DNA from: Novosphingobium sp. Rr 2-17 | GTDB lineage: Bacteria; Pseudomonadota; Alphaproteobacteria; Sphingomonadales; Sphingomonadaceae | Reading direction: 5' to 3' | Assembly: GCF_000272475.1 (NCBI RefSeq) | Contig: NZ_AKFJ01000011.1 | Location: forward strand, 62,001-126,000 | DNA length: 64,000 nucleotides | Part shown: piece by piece, positions 53,317-63,580 of the stretch | How the letters are laid out: every line of letters starts with the position of its first letter | Position numbering within the stretch: position 1 is the stretch's first letter | Notes under the pieces: generated by a model | Told to the model about the DNA's origin: nothing | What the model saw: only the letters and a program-made list of their open reading frames with translations | Database searches by the model: none | Program-made: the position numbers and the translations under genes

Positions 53317-53591
53317 TTGACTGCCGGGAATCGGTTCTGATCGTCAACAAGCGCGGACTGCATGCACGGGCCAGCGCGAAGTTCGTCAACCATGTCGCTG
53401 AACTGCCGGCCACCGTATCGGTGACGGTCTCGAAGGACGGCAGCTCGGCGGCGGGCGGCTCGATCCTGGGACTGATGATGCTGGGCGCCGCGAAGGGCGA
53501 TACGATCGAGATCAGTTGCTCGGGCGACGGCGCCGACACCGCGCTCGCCACGCTGGCCGGCCTCGTGCGCGATGGCTTCGGCGAAGACTGA
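53313..53591 (+). CDS. ptsH: phosphocarrier protein HPr
   Basis: The 92-residue protein carries the HPr signature NKRGLHARASAKFV with active His17 and the regulatory site region GGSILGLMMLGAAKG with Ser50, the target of HprK. It completes the hprK-rapZ-EIIA-HPr block with ATGA overlap. Enzyme I and the usual next gene (ahcY in some alphaproteobacteria) are not here; an RNA methyltransferase follows 15 bases later. Confidence 0.96.
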   Translation: MIDCRESVLIVNKRGLHARASAKFVNHVAELPATVSVTVSKDGSSAAGGSILGLMMLGAAKGDTIEISCSGDGADTALATLAGLVRDGFGED

Positions 53592-53606
53592 TAAAGGCGA
53601 TTTCAG

Positions 53607-54410
53607 GTGCCTGAGCGCCGCCATATTACCGGCTTTTCCAATCCGCTCGTCAAGTTCCTGCGCTCGCTCAGGGACAAGAAGTACCGCAAGCGCGAACGGC
53701 GATTTCTAGCCGAGGGATTGCGCCTGCTGACCGACGCGCGCGAAAGCGGCATCGTGCCTGAAATCCTGGTCATGGCCACCGGGCGCGAGGCACACCCCTT
53801 GCTCGATTCGCTGGAACGCGCGGTGATCGCCGCGGGTGGTGACGTGGTCGAGATGGATTTGGAAATCCTCGCCAAAGTCACGGGCAAAGACAATCCTCAG
53901 GCGGTTGCCGGCGTCTTCACCGAATTCGACACCAGTTTGTCCGCGTTGGATCGCCAGGCCGCGCCGATCTGGCTGGTGGCGCAGGCGCTGCGCGATCCGG
54001 GGAACCTGGGCACCATGCTGCGCACCGGCGATGCCGTGGGTGCGGGCGGTCTCATCCTGCTCGACGATTGCGCCGACCCGTTCTCGGTCGAGGCCGTGCG
54101 CGCCAGCATGGGCGCGATCTTCACCCAGAAGCTGGCGTTGGCCCGCTGGGATGAATTCATCGGCTGGCTGCGCGCGGGCGACGGCCAATTGGTCGCCGCA
54201 TCGTTGCGCGATCCGCTCGATTACCGCCAGGCGCCTTATGCCGCGCCGTGCTTCCTGATGGTCGGCAACGAATCGCAAGGGCTGCCCGAGGAATACGAAG
54301 CCGCTTGCGACTTGCGCGTCACCATCCCGATGCTGGGTCGCGCCGATAGTCTCAATGCGTCGGTCGCAGGCGCGGTGCTGGCCTACGAGGCTCTGGCGCA
54401 CTTGCGGTAA
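53607..54410 (+). CDS. TrmH/SpoU family RNA 2'-O-ribose methyltransferase
   Basis: The 267-residue protein has an N-terminal L30e-like substrate domain (KYRKRERRFLAEGLRLL) and a SPOUT domain with ALRDPGNLGTMLRTGDAVGAGG, VGNESQGLPEE and IPMLGRADSLNASVAGA, the three knot motifs of SpoU enzymes. It methylates a ribose in rRNA or tRNA using SAM. The GTG start at 53607 is the only good one (15 bases after the HPr stop). The RNA target cannot be told from sequence. Confidence 0.93.
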   Translation: MPERRHITGFSNPLVKFLRSLRDKKYRKRERRFLAEGLRLLTDARESGIVPEILVMATGREAHPLLDSLERAVIAAGGDVVEMDLEILAKVTGKDNPQAVAGVFTEFDTSLSALDRQAAPIWLVAQALRDPGNLGTMLRTGDAVGAGGLILLDDCADPFSVEAVRASMGAIFTQKLALARWDEFIGWLRAGDGQLVAASLRDPLDYRQAPYAAPCFLMVGNESQGLPEEYEAACDLRVTIPMLGRADSLNASVAGAVLAYEALAHLR

Positions 54411-54457
54411 GCGTCGGACGCTCGGCGGCGCGCTTCCCGGCTTCCCGCGAAAATCGG

Positions 54458-56002
54458 CTACTCTGCTGCCTCGGCGGCATCATCTTGTCCGATCACCGCA
54501 GTCGAATATCGCGGGGCCACTTCTACCAGCGGGATGTCTTCGGAAACCTCGCGCTTGCCGATCTTGATGTGCTTTTCCGAAAGCCTGCGCGCGCGGCTCA
54601 TGACGTTGCCTTCGTAAGTTCGGGCGAAGTCGTTGAAGCTGTTCACGGCGCGACCGAGATGGGTACCGACCTTCGATAGATCGTCCTGCGTCTTGGCGAT
54701 GCTGTCATAGAGGTCCGCGCCGAGCTTGCCGATTTCGCGCGCCTCTTTCGCCAATCCTTCCTGCTGCCAGACCTGGGCGATGGTGCGGGCGATGGCGACG
54801 AGGTTGGTCGGACTGGCGAGCAACACCTTGCGATCGAATGCGAAGTCCCACAGCCCCGAATCCTGGTCGAGCGCGGCGGCGATGAAGTGTTCGCCCGGCA
54901 CGAACATGATGACGTAGTCGGGGGCATTCTCGAACTGGCTTTGATAGCTCTTGGCGCCGAGCATCTGGATGTGGTTGCGCATCGAGGCGGCATGGCGGTT
55001 GAGCGAGGCAAGCCGAGCCGTCTCGTCTTCCGCCTCGAACGCATCCTGATAGGCGTTGAGCGAAACCTTGGCGTCGATCACCAATTGCTTGTTGCCCGGC
55101 ACCCGCACGATCGCGTCAGGGCGCAAACGACCATCCTCGGTGTTGATGGAATGTTCGGTGACGAAATCGGTGTGTTCGGTCAGCCCGCATTGTTCGAGCA
55201 CGTTCTTGAGTTGCTGCTCACCCCAGCGACCGCGCGCCTTGGGCGCGTTGCGCAGCGAATTGCCTAGCCGCAACGCCTCGATTCGCACTTGCTCCTGCCC
55301 AACGCGGAGCGCCTCGATCTGGCCGTTGAGCTGGCCGAACGCGTCCACGCGCTTGGCCTCCAGCGCCGAGACTTGCTCCTCGTAGCTCTTTAGCCGCTCG
55401 CCAACGGGGGCGAGAATGCGGGTTATTCGCTCGGCATTAGCCTTCTCGCTTTCCTCGAAGCGAGCCCCAGCGCGGGTAAGAAACGCTTCCTGCGCGCCTG
55501 CCAGAACTTTGGCGCCGGCATTCTCGAATTCCTTGCGCAAGGCTTCCTGAGCCTCGATCAGCAAACGTTTTTGCTCATCGAAATTGGCGGATTTCTCTCG
55601 CAGAGTGGCAAGTTCGGAGGCCAGGTCGCGCTGTTCACGACGCAGCCCATCCACGAGTACAGCATGGTCGCTGCGGGTCTTGTCCAGCACCGCCGTCAAT
55701 TCGCCGCGTGTGCGTTCGAGCACTTGCGTGGCGTCGCCACGAACCCGCTCCAGCGTCAGAGCATGGTCGCTACGCGCCGCATCCAGCGCTTGCGCCAGCG
55801 AATCGGCGCGGCTCGCGCGTTCTTCGGCGCCGGCAAGGTCACGAATGGCGAGGCGGAACTTCTCCGCCTGATCGCGCCCTTCGCGCTCTCGCGCTTCCGC
55901 CTGCTCGCGCCATTGCGCTGCAGGACGCGAACCGAAGAACCAGCCGGCGGCCAGGCCGACGACGAGTGCGAGAATCATGGCGACGATCATTTCCATCGCC
56001 AC
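54458..56002 (-). CDS. rmuC: DNA recombination protein RmuC
   Basis: The 514-residue protein has one N-terminal membrane helix (MIVAMILALVVGLAAGWFFG), a long coiled coil (about 40-180), and the RmuC nuclease-like domain with GRWGEQQLKNVLEQ, RPDAIVRVPGNKQLVIDAKV and FVPGEHFIAAAL. RmuC limits inversions at short repeats. It is convergent with the methyltransferase gene and starts 113 bases downstream of the def stop on the same strand. An ATG two codons later is a possible start. Confidence 0.93.
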   Translation of the reverse strand: MAMEMIVAMILALVVGLAAGWFFGSRPAAQWREQAEAREREGRDQAEKFRLAIRDLAGAEERASRADSLAQALDAARSDHALTLERVRGDATQVLERTRGELTAVLDKTRSDHAVLVDGLRREQRDLASELATLREKSANFDEQKRLLIEAQEALRKEFENAGAKVLAGAQEAFLTRAGARFEESEKANAERITRILAPVGERLKSYEEQVSALEAKRVDAFGQLNGQIEALRVGQEQVRIEALRLGNSLRNAPKARGRWGEQQLKNVLEQCGLTEHTDFVTEHSINTEDGRLRPDAIVRVPGNKQLVIDAKVSLNAYQDAFEAEDETARLASLNRHAASMRNHIQMLGAKSYQSQFENAPDYVIMFVPGEHFIAAALDQDSGLWDFAFDRKVLLASPTNLVAIARTIAQVWQQEGLAKEAREIGKLGADLYDSIAKTQDDLSKVGTHLGRAVNSFNDFARTYEGNVMSRARRLSEKHIKIGKREVSEDIPLVEVAPRYSTAVIGQDDAAEAAE

Positions 56003-56114
56003 AGCCTAATCAGAACATTTCAGGACGCTAGTCCCGCCCGCGATTTTTCCACGGCGGAGCACGATCCTCGCTCGGTCGCCGCCCCCTGCCGAGGACGCGA
56101 TCGAAGGCGATAAA

Positions 56115-56684
56115 TCAGGCCGCCTTGCGCATCTTTTCCAGCTTTTTCAGCACCATCTGACGCTTGAGGCGCGAGAGGTGATCGATGAACAGCACGCCTT
56201 CGAGGTGGTCCATCTCGTGCTGCAGACAGATCGCCATCAGCCCTTCCATGTCCTCTTCGTGGGCATTGCCATCCAGATCCTGCCAGCGCGCACGGATGCT
56301 GGCCGGGCGTTCGACATCGGCGTAGATCTCTGGGACCGACAAACAGCCTTCCTGATAGACGATGTAATCTTCGGAAGGATCGAGGATTTCGGGGTTGATG
56401 AACACCCGCGGCTCGCGCTTGGTGGGCTTGTGGTAGTGCGCGTGGCCGCCGTGCGCCTCGCACAGCTCTTCTTCTGCTTCGTCGTCCTCAGGCTGGAGAT
56501 CGATCACCAGAACCCGCAGCGGCACGCCGACCTGGATTGCGGCCAGACCAATACCGGGCGCGTCGTACATCGTCTCGAACATGTCGGCGACGAGCGTCTT
56601 GAGTTCATCGTCGAACGCTTCGACGGGGGTGCTGACTTGCTTGAGACGCGCGTCAGGGACTTCGATGATTTCGCGGATAGCCAT
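56115..56684 (-). CDS. def: peptide deformylase with an acidic/His-rich insert
   Basis: The 189-residue enzyme removes formyl groups from new proteins. It has the three metal-site motifs GIGLAAIQ (44-51), EGCLS (112-116) and QHEMDHL (155-161). An insert between strands (about 65-91, [21 protein letters not shown]) is absent from E. coli Def and is rich in acidic and His residues. The start at 56684 begins MAIREI, where family members start. It stands between rmuC and recR on the same strand; fmt is on the opposite strand beyond recR. Confidence 0.95.
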   Translation of the reverse strand: MAIREIIEVPDARLKQVSTPVEAFDDELKTLVADMFETMYDAPGIGLAAIQVGVPLRVLVIDLQPEDDEAEEELCEAHGGHAHYHKPTKREPRVFINPEILDPSEDYIVYQEGCLSVPEIYADVERPASIRARWQDLDGNAHEEDMEGLMAICLQHEMDHLEGVLFIDHLSRLKRQMVLKKLEKMRKAA

Positions 56685-56803
56685 GGTGGGGCAAATAATC
56701 ATCGAAAGCCATACGCGCAAGCCGTCATGCGTTCTGGAGATTTTCAGAACGGCACCGGCCCACTACCGCGAAGTCCGCTTACGGCGGATTTACAAACATG
56801 CTC

Positions 56804-57400
56804 TCAGCCCACGGGCCGCCGCGCGCGGATCGCCTGGGCCAGCGTGCCTTCATCGAGGTAGTCCAGCTCGCCGCCCACCGGCAGGCCGTGCGCCAGTTGG
56901 GTGACGCGCACCGGCAGGTTTTCGAGCCGTTCGGCGATGTAATGGGCGGTCGTCTGCCCTTCCAGCGTGGCGTTCATCGCCAGCAGCACCTCGTCGATGC
57001 CGCCACCTTCCACCCGCGCGAGCAAGCGATCGATCGCCAGATCCTCTGGCCGTATCCCGTCGAGCGCCGAGAGCTTACCGCCCAGCACATGATACGTTCC
57101 GGCGAACAACCGCGCGCGGTCGAGCGCCCAAAGGTCCGCCACTTCCTCCACCACGCACAACGCACGATGGTCACGGCGCGAATCAGCACAGATCGCGCAA
57201 GGGCTGGTGGTATCAACGTTGCCGCACACCGCGCACTCCACCAGCGCCTCGCGCACGGCAGCTAGCGCATCCAGCACCTGGACCAGCGCGGTTTCGCGGC
57301 GCTTGATAAGCCACAGCACCGCCCGCCGTGCCGAGCGAGGGCCGAGGCCGGGCAAGCGTGACAGGGCGGCGGTCAGTGCCTCGATCTCTTGCGATGCCAT
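56804..57400 (-). CDS. recR: recombination protein RecR
   Basis: The 198-residue protein has an N-terminal helix-hairpin-helix ([19 protein letters not shown]), a zinc finger (Cys56, 59, 68, 71) and a Toprim domain with [24 protein letters not shown] and [12 protein letters not shown]. It works with RecF/RecO to load RecA. The start at 57400 begins MASQEIEAL; a frame further upstream overlaps a non-coding stretch before fmt. recO/recF are not in the window. Confidence 0.94.
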   Translation of the reverse strand: MASQEIEALTAALSRLPGLGPRSARRAVLWLIKRRETALVQVLDALAAVREALVECAVCGNVDTTSPCAICADSRRDHRALCVVEEVADLWALDRARLFAGTYHVLGGKLSALDGIRPEDLAIDRLLARVEGGGIDEVLLAMNATLEGQTTAHYIAERLENLPVRVTQLAHGLPVGGELDYLDEGTLAQAIRARRPVG

Positions 57401-57459
57401 GGGTGTAGAGATAGGGGCTGTCGCTTGCCGGCGAAAGTGCAACGGAGAGTTCCCCACAT

Positions 57460-58368
57460 ATGCGCGTGATCTTCATGGGAACGCCCGAGTTCGCGGTGCC
57501 TGCGCTGGTCGCGCTGGTCGAGGCCGGGCACGAGGTCCTGGCGGTCTACAGCCAGCCCCCCCGCGCCGGCGGACGGCGCGGTAACGAGTTGACCCCCTCC
57601 CCGGTCCACAAGGAAGCGCAAGTACGCGGCATCGAGGTGCGCCATCCGGTTTCGCTAAAGGGGGCGGACGAGCAAACCGCGTTCGCCGCGTTGGACGCCG
57701 ATATTGCGGTGGTGGCTGCTTATGGCTTGATCCTGCCGCAAGCGGTGCTCGATGCGCCGCGCCTGGGGTGCCTGAACATCCATGCCTCGATCCTGCCGCG
57801 CTGGCGCGGGGCAGCGCCGATCCAGCGCGCCATCCTGGCGGGCGATCCGACCACCGGCATCACCATCATGCAGATGGAGGCCGGGCTCGACACCGGGCCG
57901 ATGCTGGCGACGCTGCGCACGGTGATCGATGCCAAGAACGCGGGCGAACTGACGGCGGAGCTGGCCGACAAGGGCGCACAGCTGCTGATCGGCACCTTGC
58001 GCGACCTGGCGGTACACCGCGCCGTGCGCCAGCCCGAGGACGGGGTGACTTACGCCCGCAAGATCGACAAGGCCGAGGCGCAGATCGACTTCACGCAGGA
58101 GGCCGAGCAAGTGGAGCGTCATGTCCGCGCGTTTATGCCGGCGCCCGGCGCGTTCTTCGTGCTCGATGGCGAGCGTTACAAAGTGCTGGCAGCGCAAGTC
58201 ATCGATGCCGCCGGCGAGCCTGGTGTGACGTTGGACGAGGCGCTGACGATCGCCTGCGGTGACGGTGCGCTGCGGATCACGCGCATCCAGCGCGCAGGCA
58301 AACCCGCGATGGACAGCGCGGACTTGCTGCGCGGCCGGCCGATCGCGGCAGGAACCCGGCTGGGTTAG
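57460..58368 (+). CDS. fmt: methionyl-tRNA formyltransferase
   Basis: The 302-residue enzyme formylates initiator tRNA. Catalytic Asn106, His108 and Asp144 are in [20 protein letters not shown] and EAGLDTGPM, and the C-terminal OB-fold follows (~205-302). It is divergent from recR by 59 bases and is followed by truA after four bases, a common alphaproteobacterial order (def-fmt-truA), although def here is on the other strand beyond recR. Confidence 0.96.
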   Translation: MRVIFMGTPEFAVPALVALVEAGHEVLAVYSQPPRAGGRRGNELTPSPVHKEAQVRGIEVRHPVSLKGADEQTAFAALDADIAVVAAYGLILPQAVLDAPRLGCLNIHASILPRWRGAAPIQRAILAGDPTTGITIMQMEAGLDTGPMLATLRTVIDAKNAGELTAELADKGAQLLIGTLRDLAVHRAVRQPEDGVTYARKIDKAEAQIDFTQEAEQVERHVRAFMPAPGAFFVLDGERYKVLAAQVIDAAGEPGVTLDEALTIACGDGALRITRIQRAGKPAMDSADLLRGRPIAAGTRLG

Positions 58369-58372
58369 ACGA

Positions 58373-59122
58373 ATGCCACGCTTTGCCCTGACCATCGAGT
58401 TCGACGGCGGCCCGTTCATGGGCCTGCAGCGCCAGGCCCATGGCCCCACGGTGCAGCAAACGATCGAGGAAGCGGCGGAATTGATCCTTGGCCAGCCGGT
58501 CATCATGCACGCCGCCGGGCGCACCGACGCGGGCGTTCACGCGCTGGGCATGCGGGTCCATCTCGACAGTCCCAAGCCGCTCAGCCCGTTCCGCTTCATG
58601 GAAGCGCTGAACGCAAGGCTGAGACCGAACCCGATCGCCGCGCTCGATTGCGTCGAGGTGCCCGAGGACTGGCACGCGCGGTTCTTGTGCAGCGGTCGAT
58701 CGTATCTCTACCGCATCATAAACCGCCGCGCCCCGTTGACGCTGGAACACGGGCGGGCCTGGCATGTGATCCGCCCGCTGGATGCAGACGCGATGCACCG
58801 CGCGGCACAGGCCTTGGTGGGCATGCACGACTTCACGACGTTCCGATCTGTCCAATGCCAGGCGGCCAGCCCACTCAAGACGATCGATCGCATCGCGGTT
58901 CGGCGCGAGGGCGATGTGGTGCTGATCGAGACGGCGGCGCGCAGTTTCCTCCATCATCAGGTTCGCTCGATGGTGGGTTGCCTGACGCTGGTAGGCCTGG
59001 GCCGGTGGCCGGAAGAACGGATCGCCGAAGCGCTAGAAGCGCGGGACCGGCAGGCTTTGGGCCATAACGCACCGCCCGAAGGCCTGTACTTCGTGAAGGC
59101 GGACTATCCGCAATTCGGGTAA
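58373..59122 (+). CDS. truA: tRNA pseudouridine(38-40) synthase
   Basis: The 249-residue enzyme isomerises uridines in the anticodon stem. It has [12 protein letters not shown] and the catalytic Asp52 in [11 protein letters not shown], then FHA-like DWHARF and [13 protein letters not shown], the family core. The start at 58373 follows the fmt stop by four bases, so the genes are co-transcribed. Confidence 0.96.
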   Translation: MPRFALTIEFDGGPFMGLQRQAHGPTVQQTIEEAAELILGQPVIMHAAGRTDAGVHALGMRVHLDSPKPLSPFRFMEALNARLRPNPIAALDCVEVPEDWHARFLCSGRSYLYRIINRRAPLTLEHGRAWHVIRPLDADAMHRAAQALVGMHDFTTFRSVQCQAASPLKTIDRIAVRREGDVVLIETAARSFLHHQVRSMVGCLTLVGLGRWPEERIAEALEARDRQALGHNAPPEGLYFVKADYPQFG

Positions 59123-59172
59123 CGAAGTGTAATTGCAGCGAACCATCGGCGTGCGCGGGCGTTGCGCCGCAG

Positions 59173-60474
59173 ATGGACACCTCCGAAGTATTCACCAAGC
59201 TCCCCGTCACCCTCACACCCGATTCCTCGCGCACGGTCATCCGGCCCTTCTCGTTCACCTGGCCCGAGCGCTTCGCCCACAATCCGCCCCGCCCGCCAGC
59301 TCTGGTCCGCCGGCTGAAAGCGCTGGACGAGGACGTGCGCGAGCGGATGCAGGCGTACATAGCAGGCCCGATGCGCCAGCGGCACCGCAATGCCGATGCG
59401 ATCTTCCGGCGCCGGGTCGAGGAGATGCGCGACGAACTGGGCGATTTGTCCGGTCTGTCAGAGCGAGACCTGCTGCTGGTGGGCGCGTATTTCAGTCAGG
59501 AATACGCTTTCGAATCTGCGGCCTTATTCAACCCCAGCCTTGTTCTGATCCCTGGTGAGGACGGATTGGCCAAGGACGGCCAGTTGCGTTTCCTGCTTTC
59601 GCTGCGGGGTATCGGCGAAGGTCATGTCTCGTCCGTTACGTTCCGCACCGGCACCTGGGACGGCGGGACCGGATTGACCATCGACCCGGCCAGCCCCCAC
59701 GGTATCCCACCCCGCATCGAAAGCCATGACGGTGAATGGGTGCGCCTGATCTGCGATGATGCGCAGGACGTCTCTGAAACGGTGATCTTTCCGGTCCTGC
59801 CCCAGCAACGCCAGGGGGTTGAGGACTTGCGCCTCGTCACCTTCACCGAGGACGACGGCAGCCAACAAGTCATCGGCACCTACACTGCCTTCGATGGCAG
59901 CCACGTCCGCCAGGAAATCCTGCGCGGAGTGGACTTGCGCACGTTCGAGATGCAGCCGCTATCCGGCGCGATGACGGGCTACAAGGGCATGGCCTTGTTC
60001 CCGCGCCGGATCGATGGTCGCTATGTGATGCTGGGCCGGCAGGACAGCGAGAACATCTGGCTGCTCCGCTCGGACGACCTGGATGTCTGGGAGGAAGGAG
60101 AGCCGATCGTGCGCCCCTGCTATCCGTGGGAATTCGTGCAGATCGGCAACTGCGGCTCTCCGATCGAGATCGACGAAGGCTGGCTGGTGTTCACCCACGG
60201 CGTCGGCCTGGTGCGCGGCTATGCCATCGGCGCCTGCCTGCTCGACAAGGCCGACCCGTCCCGCCTCCTCGCCCGTACCCACGCACCCCTCATCTTCCCC
60301 AGCGCCGAACAGCGCGGCGGCTACGTGCCGAACGTGACGTATAGCTGCGGCGCGCTGGTTCATGCCGTGGGCGACCGACGCCGGGTGCTGCTGCCCTACG
60401 GCATCGGCGACGCCTTCACGGCATTCGCGGTGGCGGACCTGGACGATCTGCTGGGAGTGATGGTGGCAGTGTAA
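59173..60474 (+). CDS. GH130 glycosidase/phosphorylase with N-terminal extension
   Basis: The 433-residue protein has a ~110-residue helical N-terminal extension (LVRRLKALDEDVRERMQAYI) before a five-bladed propeller with LRLVTFTEDDG, GTYTAFDGSHVR, GNCGSPIEIDEGWLVFTHGVG and GGYVPNVTYSCG. These match the family GH130 branch with an N-terminal extension (mannan phosphorylases or beta-1,2-mannosidases). No signal peptide is visible. It is 50 bases downstream of truA and may be its own unit. A shorter GH130-like gene is at 36224-37126. Confidence 0.85.
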   Translation: MDTSEVFTKLPVTLTPDSSRTVIRPFSFTWPERFAHNPPRPPALVRRLKALDEDVRERMQAYIAGPMRQRHRNADAIFRRRVEEMRDELGDLSGLSERDLLLVGAYFSQEYAFESAALFNPSLVLIPGEDGLAKDGQLRFLLSLRGIGEGHVSSVTFRTGTWDGGTGLTIDPASPHGIPPRIESHDGEWVRLICDDAQDVSETVIFPVLPQQRQGVEDLRLVTFTEDDGSQQVIGTYTAFDGSHVRQEILRGVDLRTFEMQPLSGAMTGYKGMALFPRRIDGRYVMLGRQDSENIWLLRSDDLDVWEEGEPIVRPCYPWEFVQIGNCGSPIEIDEGWLVFTHGVGLVRGYAIGACLLDKADPSRLLARTHAPLIFPSAEQRGGYVPNVTYSCGALVHAVGDRRRVLLPYGIGDAFTAFAVADLDDLLGVMVAV

Positions 60475-60596
60475 TCTGTAGGGCTCCTGGTTTCGGCTAT
60501 CCGAAGGGCATCGTTCGCGCCGAGCCTTGCCGATATACGAATTGTAACCTGGGCGAGGACGTTCCTCACTTCACACTGACCTCGTTTGGAGCGAGG

Positions 60597-62363
60597 ATGA
60601 ACCCGGTCCTCCTTTTGCGAGTCCGGTGCTTTATGCGGATGGTTCGTTCGACCACCTCGGCCCTTTGCCTAATGCTTTGCGCGTTCGCACCTCAAGGTGC
60701 TTGGGCCGCCAAGCCGGGCAATCGGGAAATTCTGGTCACCGGGTCGGCCGACACCAAGGTCGATCCTCCCAGCGCCTGGCGCCGCGCTGAAACCAGACAC
60801 CTTGTGGTTTATGCCGATACCGGCGACGACGACGTGCGCCGCGTAGCCCGAAATCTGGAGCGGCTGCACCAGCTTCTTGCCCGCATTTACAACCAGGGGC
60901 AGACCACCGGCGATACGGCCAAGATCCAGATCGTGCTGTTCGATTCCGGCGCGAAACTCAAGGAATTGGGCCTTCGCAATCTACGCTCGGAGGAAGGGCC
61001 TTATACGAAAGCCTTCGCCGATCAGCGTTACTACGATCCACGCGAACAAGGCGAAGTCCTCGCCATCGCCCGGTTGGACCAAGCGGTAGATCTTAACACC
61101 CCCAAGGCCCGCGACGCAGATTGCGAGGCTGCCTATGCGAATGGGGGGGATTGTATGGACAAGCGGCGACCATACCATTTGCCCGTCAAGCGATCGTGGG
61201 AAGCCGTCCTCTATTCTGCCTTCGCACAGCACTATGTGCTGACTTACGCCCCGGCGGCCTATCCGCGCTGGTATCTGGATGGCGTCGGCGCGTTGTTCTC
61301 AACGATCGAGGTGCGCAAGGACGGTGGTTTGGATTACGCGCTGCCACCGCCGGATTATAAGCTGGTGTTCCGCTCGTATGGCCTGGTCAAAGCGGCAGAT
61401 GTGGTGACGGGCAAATACCTTGCCGATCGCTCGTTGCGAATGGATTGGACCCCGTACCATGCCTGGGCGATGGCGCACTACTTCCTCTACTCCAATCTCA
61501 AGCCGGATCGCCAAGCGCAGTTCGCTCGATACATGGCTGCGGTTCGTGAGGGCAAATCGCTGGCCGAAGCCGCCACCGCTTTCCCCGATCTCGGCCAGCT
61601 TCAGCGCGAAGTCGTCAGTCACGCCAACCGGGACATCACCTACGCCCATGGCGCAAAGCCGACGGTGGTGGAGGAAGAACCGGCGATCGATACCTTGACG
61701 CAAAGCGACGCCGCCGGCTTGGAAGCCCGGTTGAGGCTGGGAACGATCACAGCTCCGCCGCTTGCGGCAGGCAGTATTGTGACCGATGCGACCGTCGGTG
61801 CGCCATGGATCGCTCCGCTGCGTCAGCGCCTGGCTACCGCGCCCTTGAATGCGGAAGCATCCCTGGCCCTGGCCGAGGCGGAATGTCGCAGTGGTCAGTC
61901 GGAGGATTGCCTGGCCGATGCAGATGCGGTGCTGGCGAAATCACCAGACAACGTTCACGCGCTCGGTTGGAAAGGGGTGGCACAGACGGACCTTGCGCTG
62001 GCCGCGCCGGCAGCAGAACGTGCGCAACGCCTGGTCGAAGCCCGCAAGACCATCGCACGCGCTATCGAAATCGATGCCGACGAACCGCTGCCGCTGATCG
62101 CTTACTTTCAAAGCTTCACCAAGGCCGGTGAGGCCGTGCCGGCAGGCGCGATCTTAGGCATGGCCAGCGTAACGCAATACGTTCCTGCCGCGCCTTCGCC
62201 CCGGCTGGAACTGGGCGCCGAGCTGGTCAAACAGGGTAAGCCCGATCTGGCGCACAAGGTCCTCGATCCGGTGCTTTACGGCGCTTACGATTCGCCCGAG
62301 AAGACGATGGCCGGCAAACTCTTCGCCTCCGCTGCCACGCAGAGCGCGACGGCAACGCCGTGA
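60597..62363 (+). CDS. secreted peptidase-fold protein with degenerate zinc motif and TPR-like tail
   Basis: The 588-residue protein has a signal peptide (the first ~38 residues, ending AWAA), a middle region like DUF1570-type gluzincins (RHLVVYADTGDDDVRRVARNLE, YPRWYLDGVGALFS), and a C-terminal region with alpha-helical TPR-like repeats (LNAEASLALAEAECRSGQ, NVHALGWKGVA). Where the HExxH of peptidases is expected, before YPRWYLDGVGALF, the sequence is SAFAQHY, so the zinc site seems lost. It could be a pseudopeptidase with a binding role. GGAG lies eight bases before ATG 60597. Confidence 0.65.
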   Translation: MNPVLLLRVRCFMRMVRSTTSALCLMLCAFAPQGAWAAKPGNREILVTGSADTKVDPPSAWRRAETRHLVVYADTGDDDVRRVARNLERLHQLLARIYNQGQTTGDTAKIQIVLFDSGAKLKELGLRNLRSEEGPYTKAFADQRYYDPREQGEVLAIARLDQAVDLNTPKARDADCEAAYANGGDCMDKRRPYHLPVKRSWEAVLYSAFAQHYVLTYAPAAYPRWYLDGVGALFSTIEVRKDGGLDYALPPPDYKLVFRSYGLVKAADVVTGKYLADRSLRMDWTPYHAWAMAHYFLYSNLKPDRQAQFARYMAAVREGKSLAEAATAFPDLGQLQREVVSHANRDITYAHGAKPTVVEEEPAIDTLTQSDAAGLEARLRLGTITAPPLAAGSIVTDATVGAPWIAPLRQRLATAPLNAEASLALAEAECRSGQSEDCLADADAVLAKSPDNVHALGWKGVAQTDLALAAPAAERAQRLVEARKTIARAIEIDADEPLPLIAYFQSFTKAGEAVPAGAILGMASVTQYVPAAPSPRLELGAELVKQGKPDLAHKVLDPVLYGAYDSPEKTMAGKLFASAATQSATATP

Positions 62364-62443
62364 CCGGGTGAGTACGTGCTCAACCCGTATTGCTTGCGCG
62401 TCTCAATCCCACGAAAGCGGGAAAATTCCCCGGTCGATAGCCC

Positions 62444-63445
62444 TCAAGCCTTGCCGACGATGCTTTCCGGCAAGTCCTGCCCGAACACCCGCTGGTAGTA
62501 TTCGGCTACCAGCATCCGCTCCGTCTCATCGCACTTGTTCAGGAATGACAGGCGAAAGGCGAAGCCGACGTCGTTCTTGAAGATCGCGGCGTTCTGGGCC
62601 CAGGTGATGACCGTGCGCGGGCTCATCACGGTCGAGATGTCGCCGTTCATGAAGCCCAGGCGGGTGAAATCGGCCACTTTGACCATCTGCGCGATGACGC
62701 TGGGCGCGATCTGCGGCACTTTGGCCACGACGATGCCGGTTTCCACCTCTGCCGAGAGGTAGTTCAGCGCCACCACCAGGTTCCAGCGGTCCATCTGGCC
62801 CTGGTTGATCTGCTGGGTGCCGTGATAGAGGCCGGACGTGTCACCCAGGCCGACCGTGTTGGCCGTCGCGAACAAGCGGAAGTGCGGATCGGGGCGGATC
62901 ACGCGGTTCTGGTCGAGCAAGGTCAGCTTGCCCTCCGTCTCCAGGATGCGCTGGATCACGAACATCACGTCCGGGCGGCCCGCGTCATATTCGTCGAACA
63001 CCAGCGCGACCGGGTGCTGCAGCGCCCAGGGGAGCAGACCCTCGCGGAATTCGGTCACCTGCATGCCGTTGCGCAGCACGATCGCATCGCGCCCGATCAA
63101 GTCGATACGGCTGATGTGCGCGTCCAGGTTGATGCGGATGCACGGCCATTTCAGGCGCGCGGCGACTTGTTCGATATGGGTCGATTTACCCGTGCCGTGA
63201 TAGCCCTGCACCATCACCCGGCGGTTGTAGGCAAAGCCGGCCAGGATCGCGAGCGTGGTGTCCGGATCGAAGACGTAGGTTTCGTCGAGATCGGGCACGC
63301 GCTCGTCGGCAATGGAGAAGGCAGGCACCTTCATGTCGACGTCGATACCGAAGGTCTCGCGCACGTCGAGCTCGATGTCGGGCGCGGCAAGGACGGTGGC
63401 GTCGCGATTCTCGGCGCGCGAGGCGGTGGTGTTGGAGTCAGTCAT
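62444..63445 (-). CDS. cobS: CobS-type AAA+ ATPase (cobaltochelatase subunit-like)
   Basis: The 333-residue AAA+ protein has Walker [10 protein letters not shown] (81-89), Walker [11 protein letters not shown] (147-156) and the family [17 protein letters not shown] N terminus. With CobT and CobN it inserts cobalt in aerobic B12 synthesis; in many sphingomonads cobS is retained without a full B12 pathway. The start at 63445 is chosen because upstream open frame runs into the opposite-strand glutathione transferase. No cobT or cobN is seen downstream in the window. Confidence 0.9.
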   Translation of the reverse strand: MTDSNTTASRAENRDATVLAAPDIELDVRETFGIDVDMKVPAFSIADERVPDLDETYVFDPDTTLAILAGFAYNRRVMVQGYHGTGKSTHIEQVAARLKWPCIRINLDAHISRIDLIGRDAIVLRNGMQVTEFREGLLPWALQHPVALVFDEYDAGRPDVMFVIQRILETEGKLTLLDQNRVIRPDPHFRLFATANTVGLGDTSGLYHGTQQINQGQMDRWNLVVALNYLSAEVETGIVVAKVPQIAPSVIAQMVKVADFTRLGFMNGDISTVMSPRTVITWAQNAAIFKNDVGFAFRLSFLNKCDETERMLVAEYYQRVFGQDLPESIVGKA

Positions 63446-63580
63446 CGCCTTATCGCCTAACGAACCCGGCGCTGCGCCGCAACAAGGTTTGCGCCTCGCA
63501 CCGCAAGCAGGTGCCATTGACGCCGTGCCATTGTTCCACCAATGTTCCAACATTGGAAGCCGCTGGGAGAGGACCCGCCG

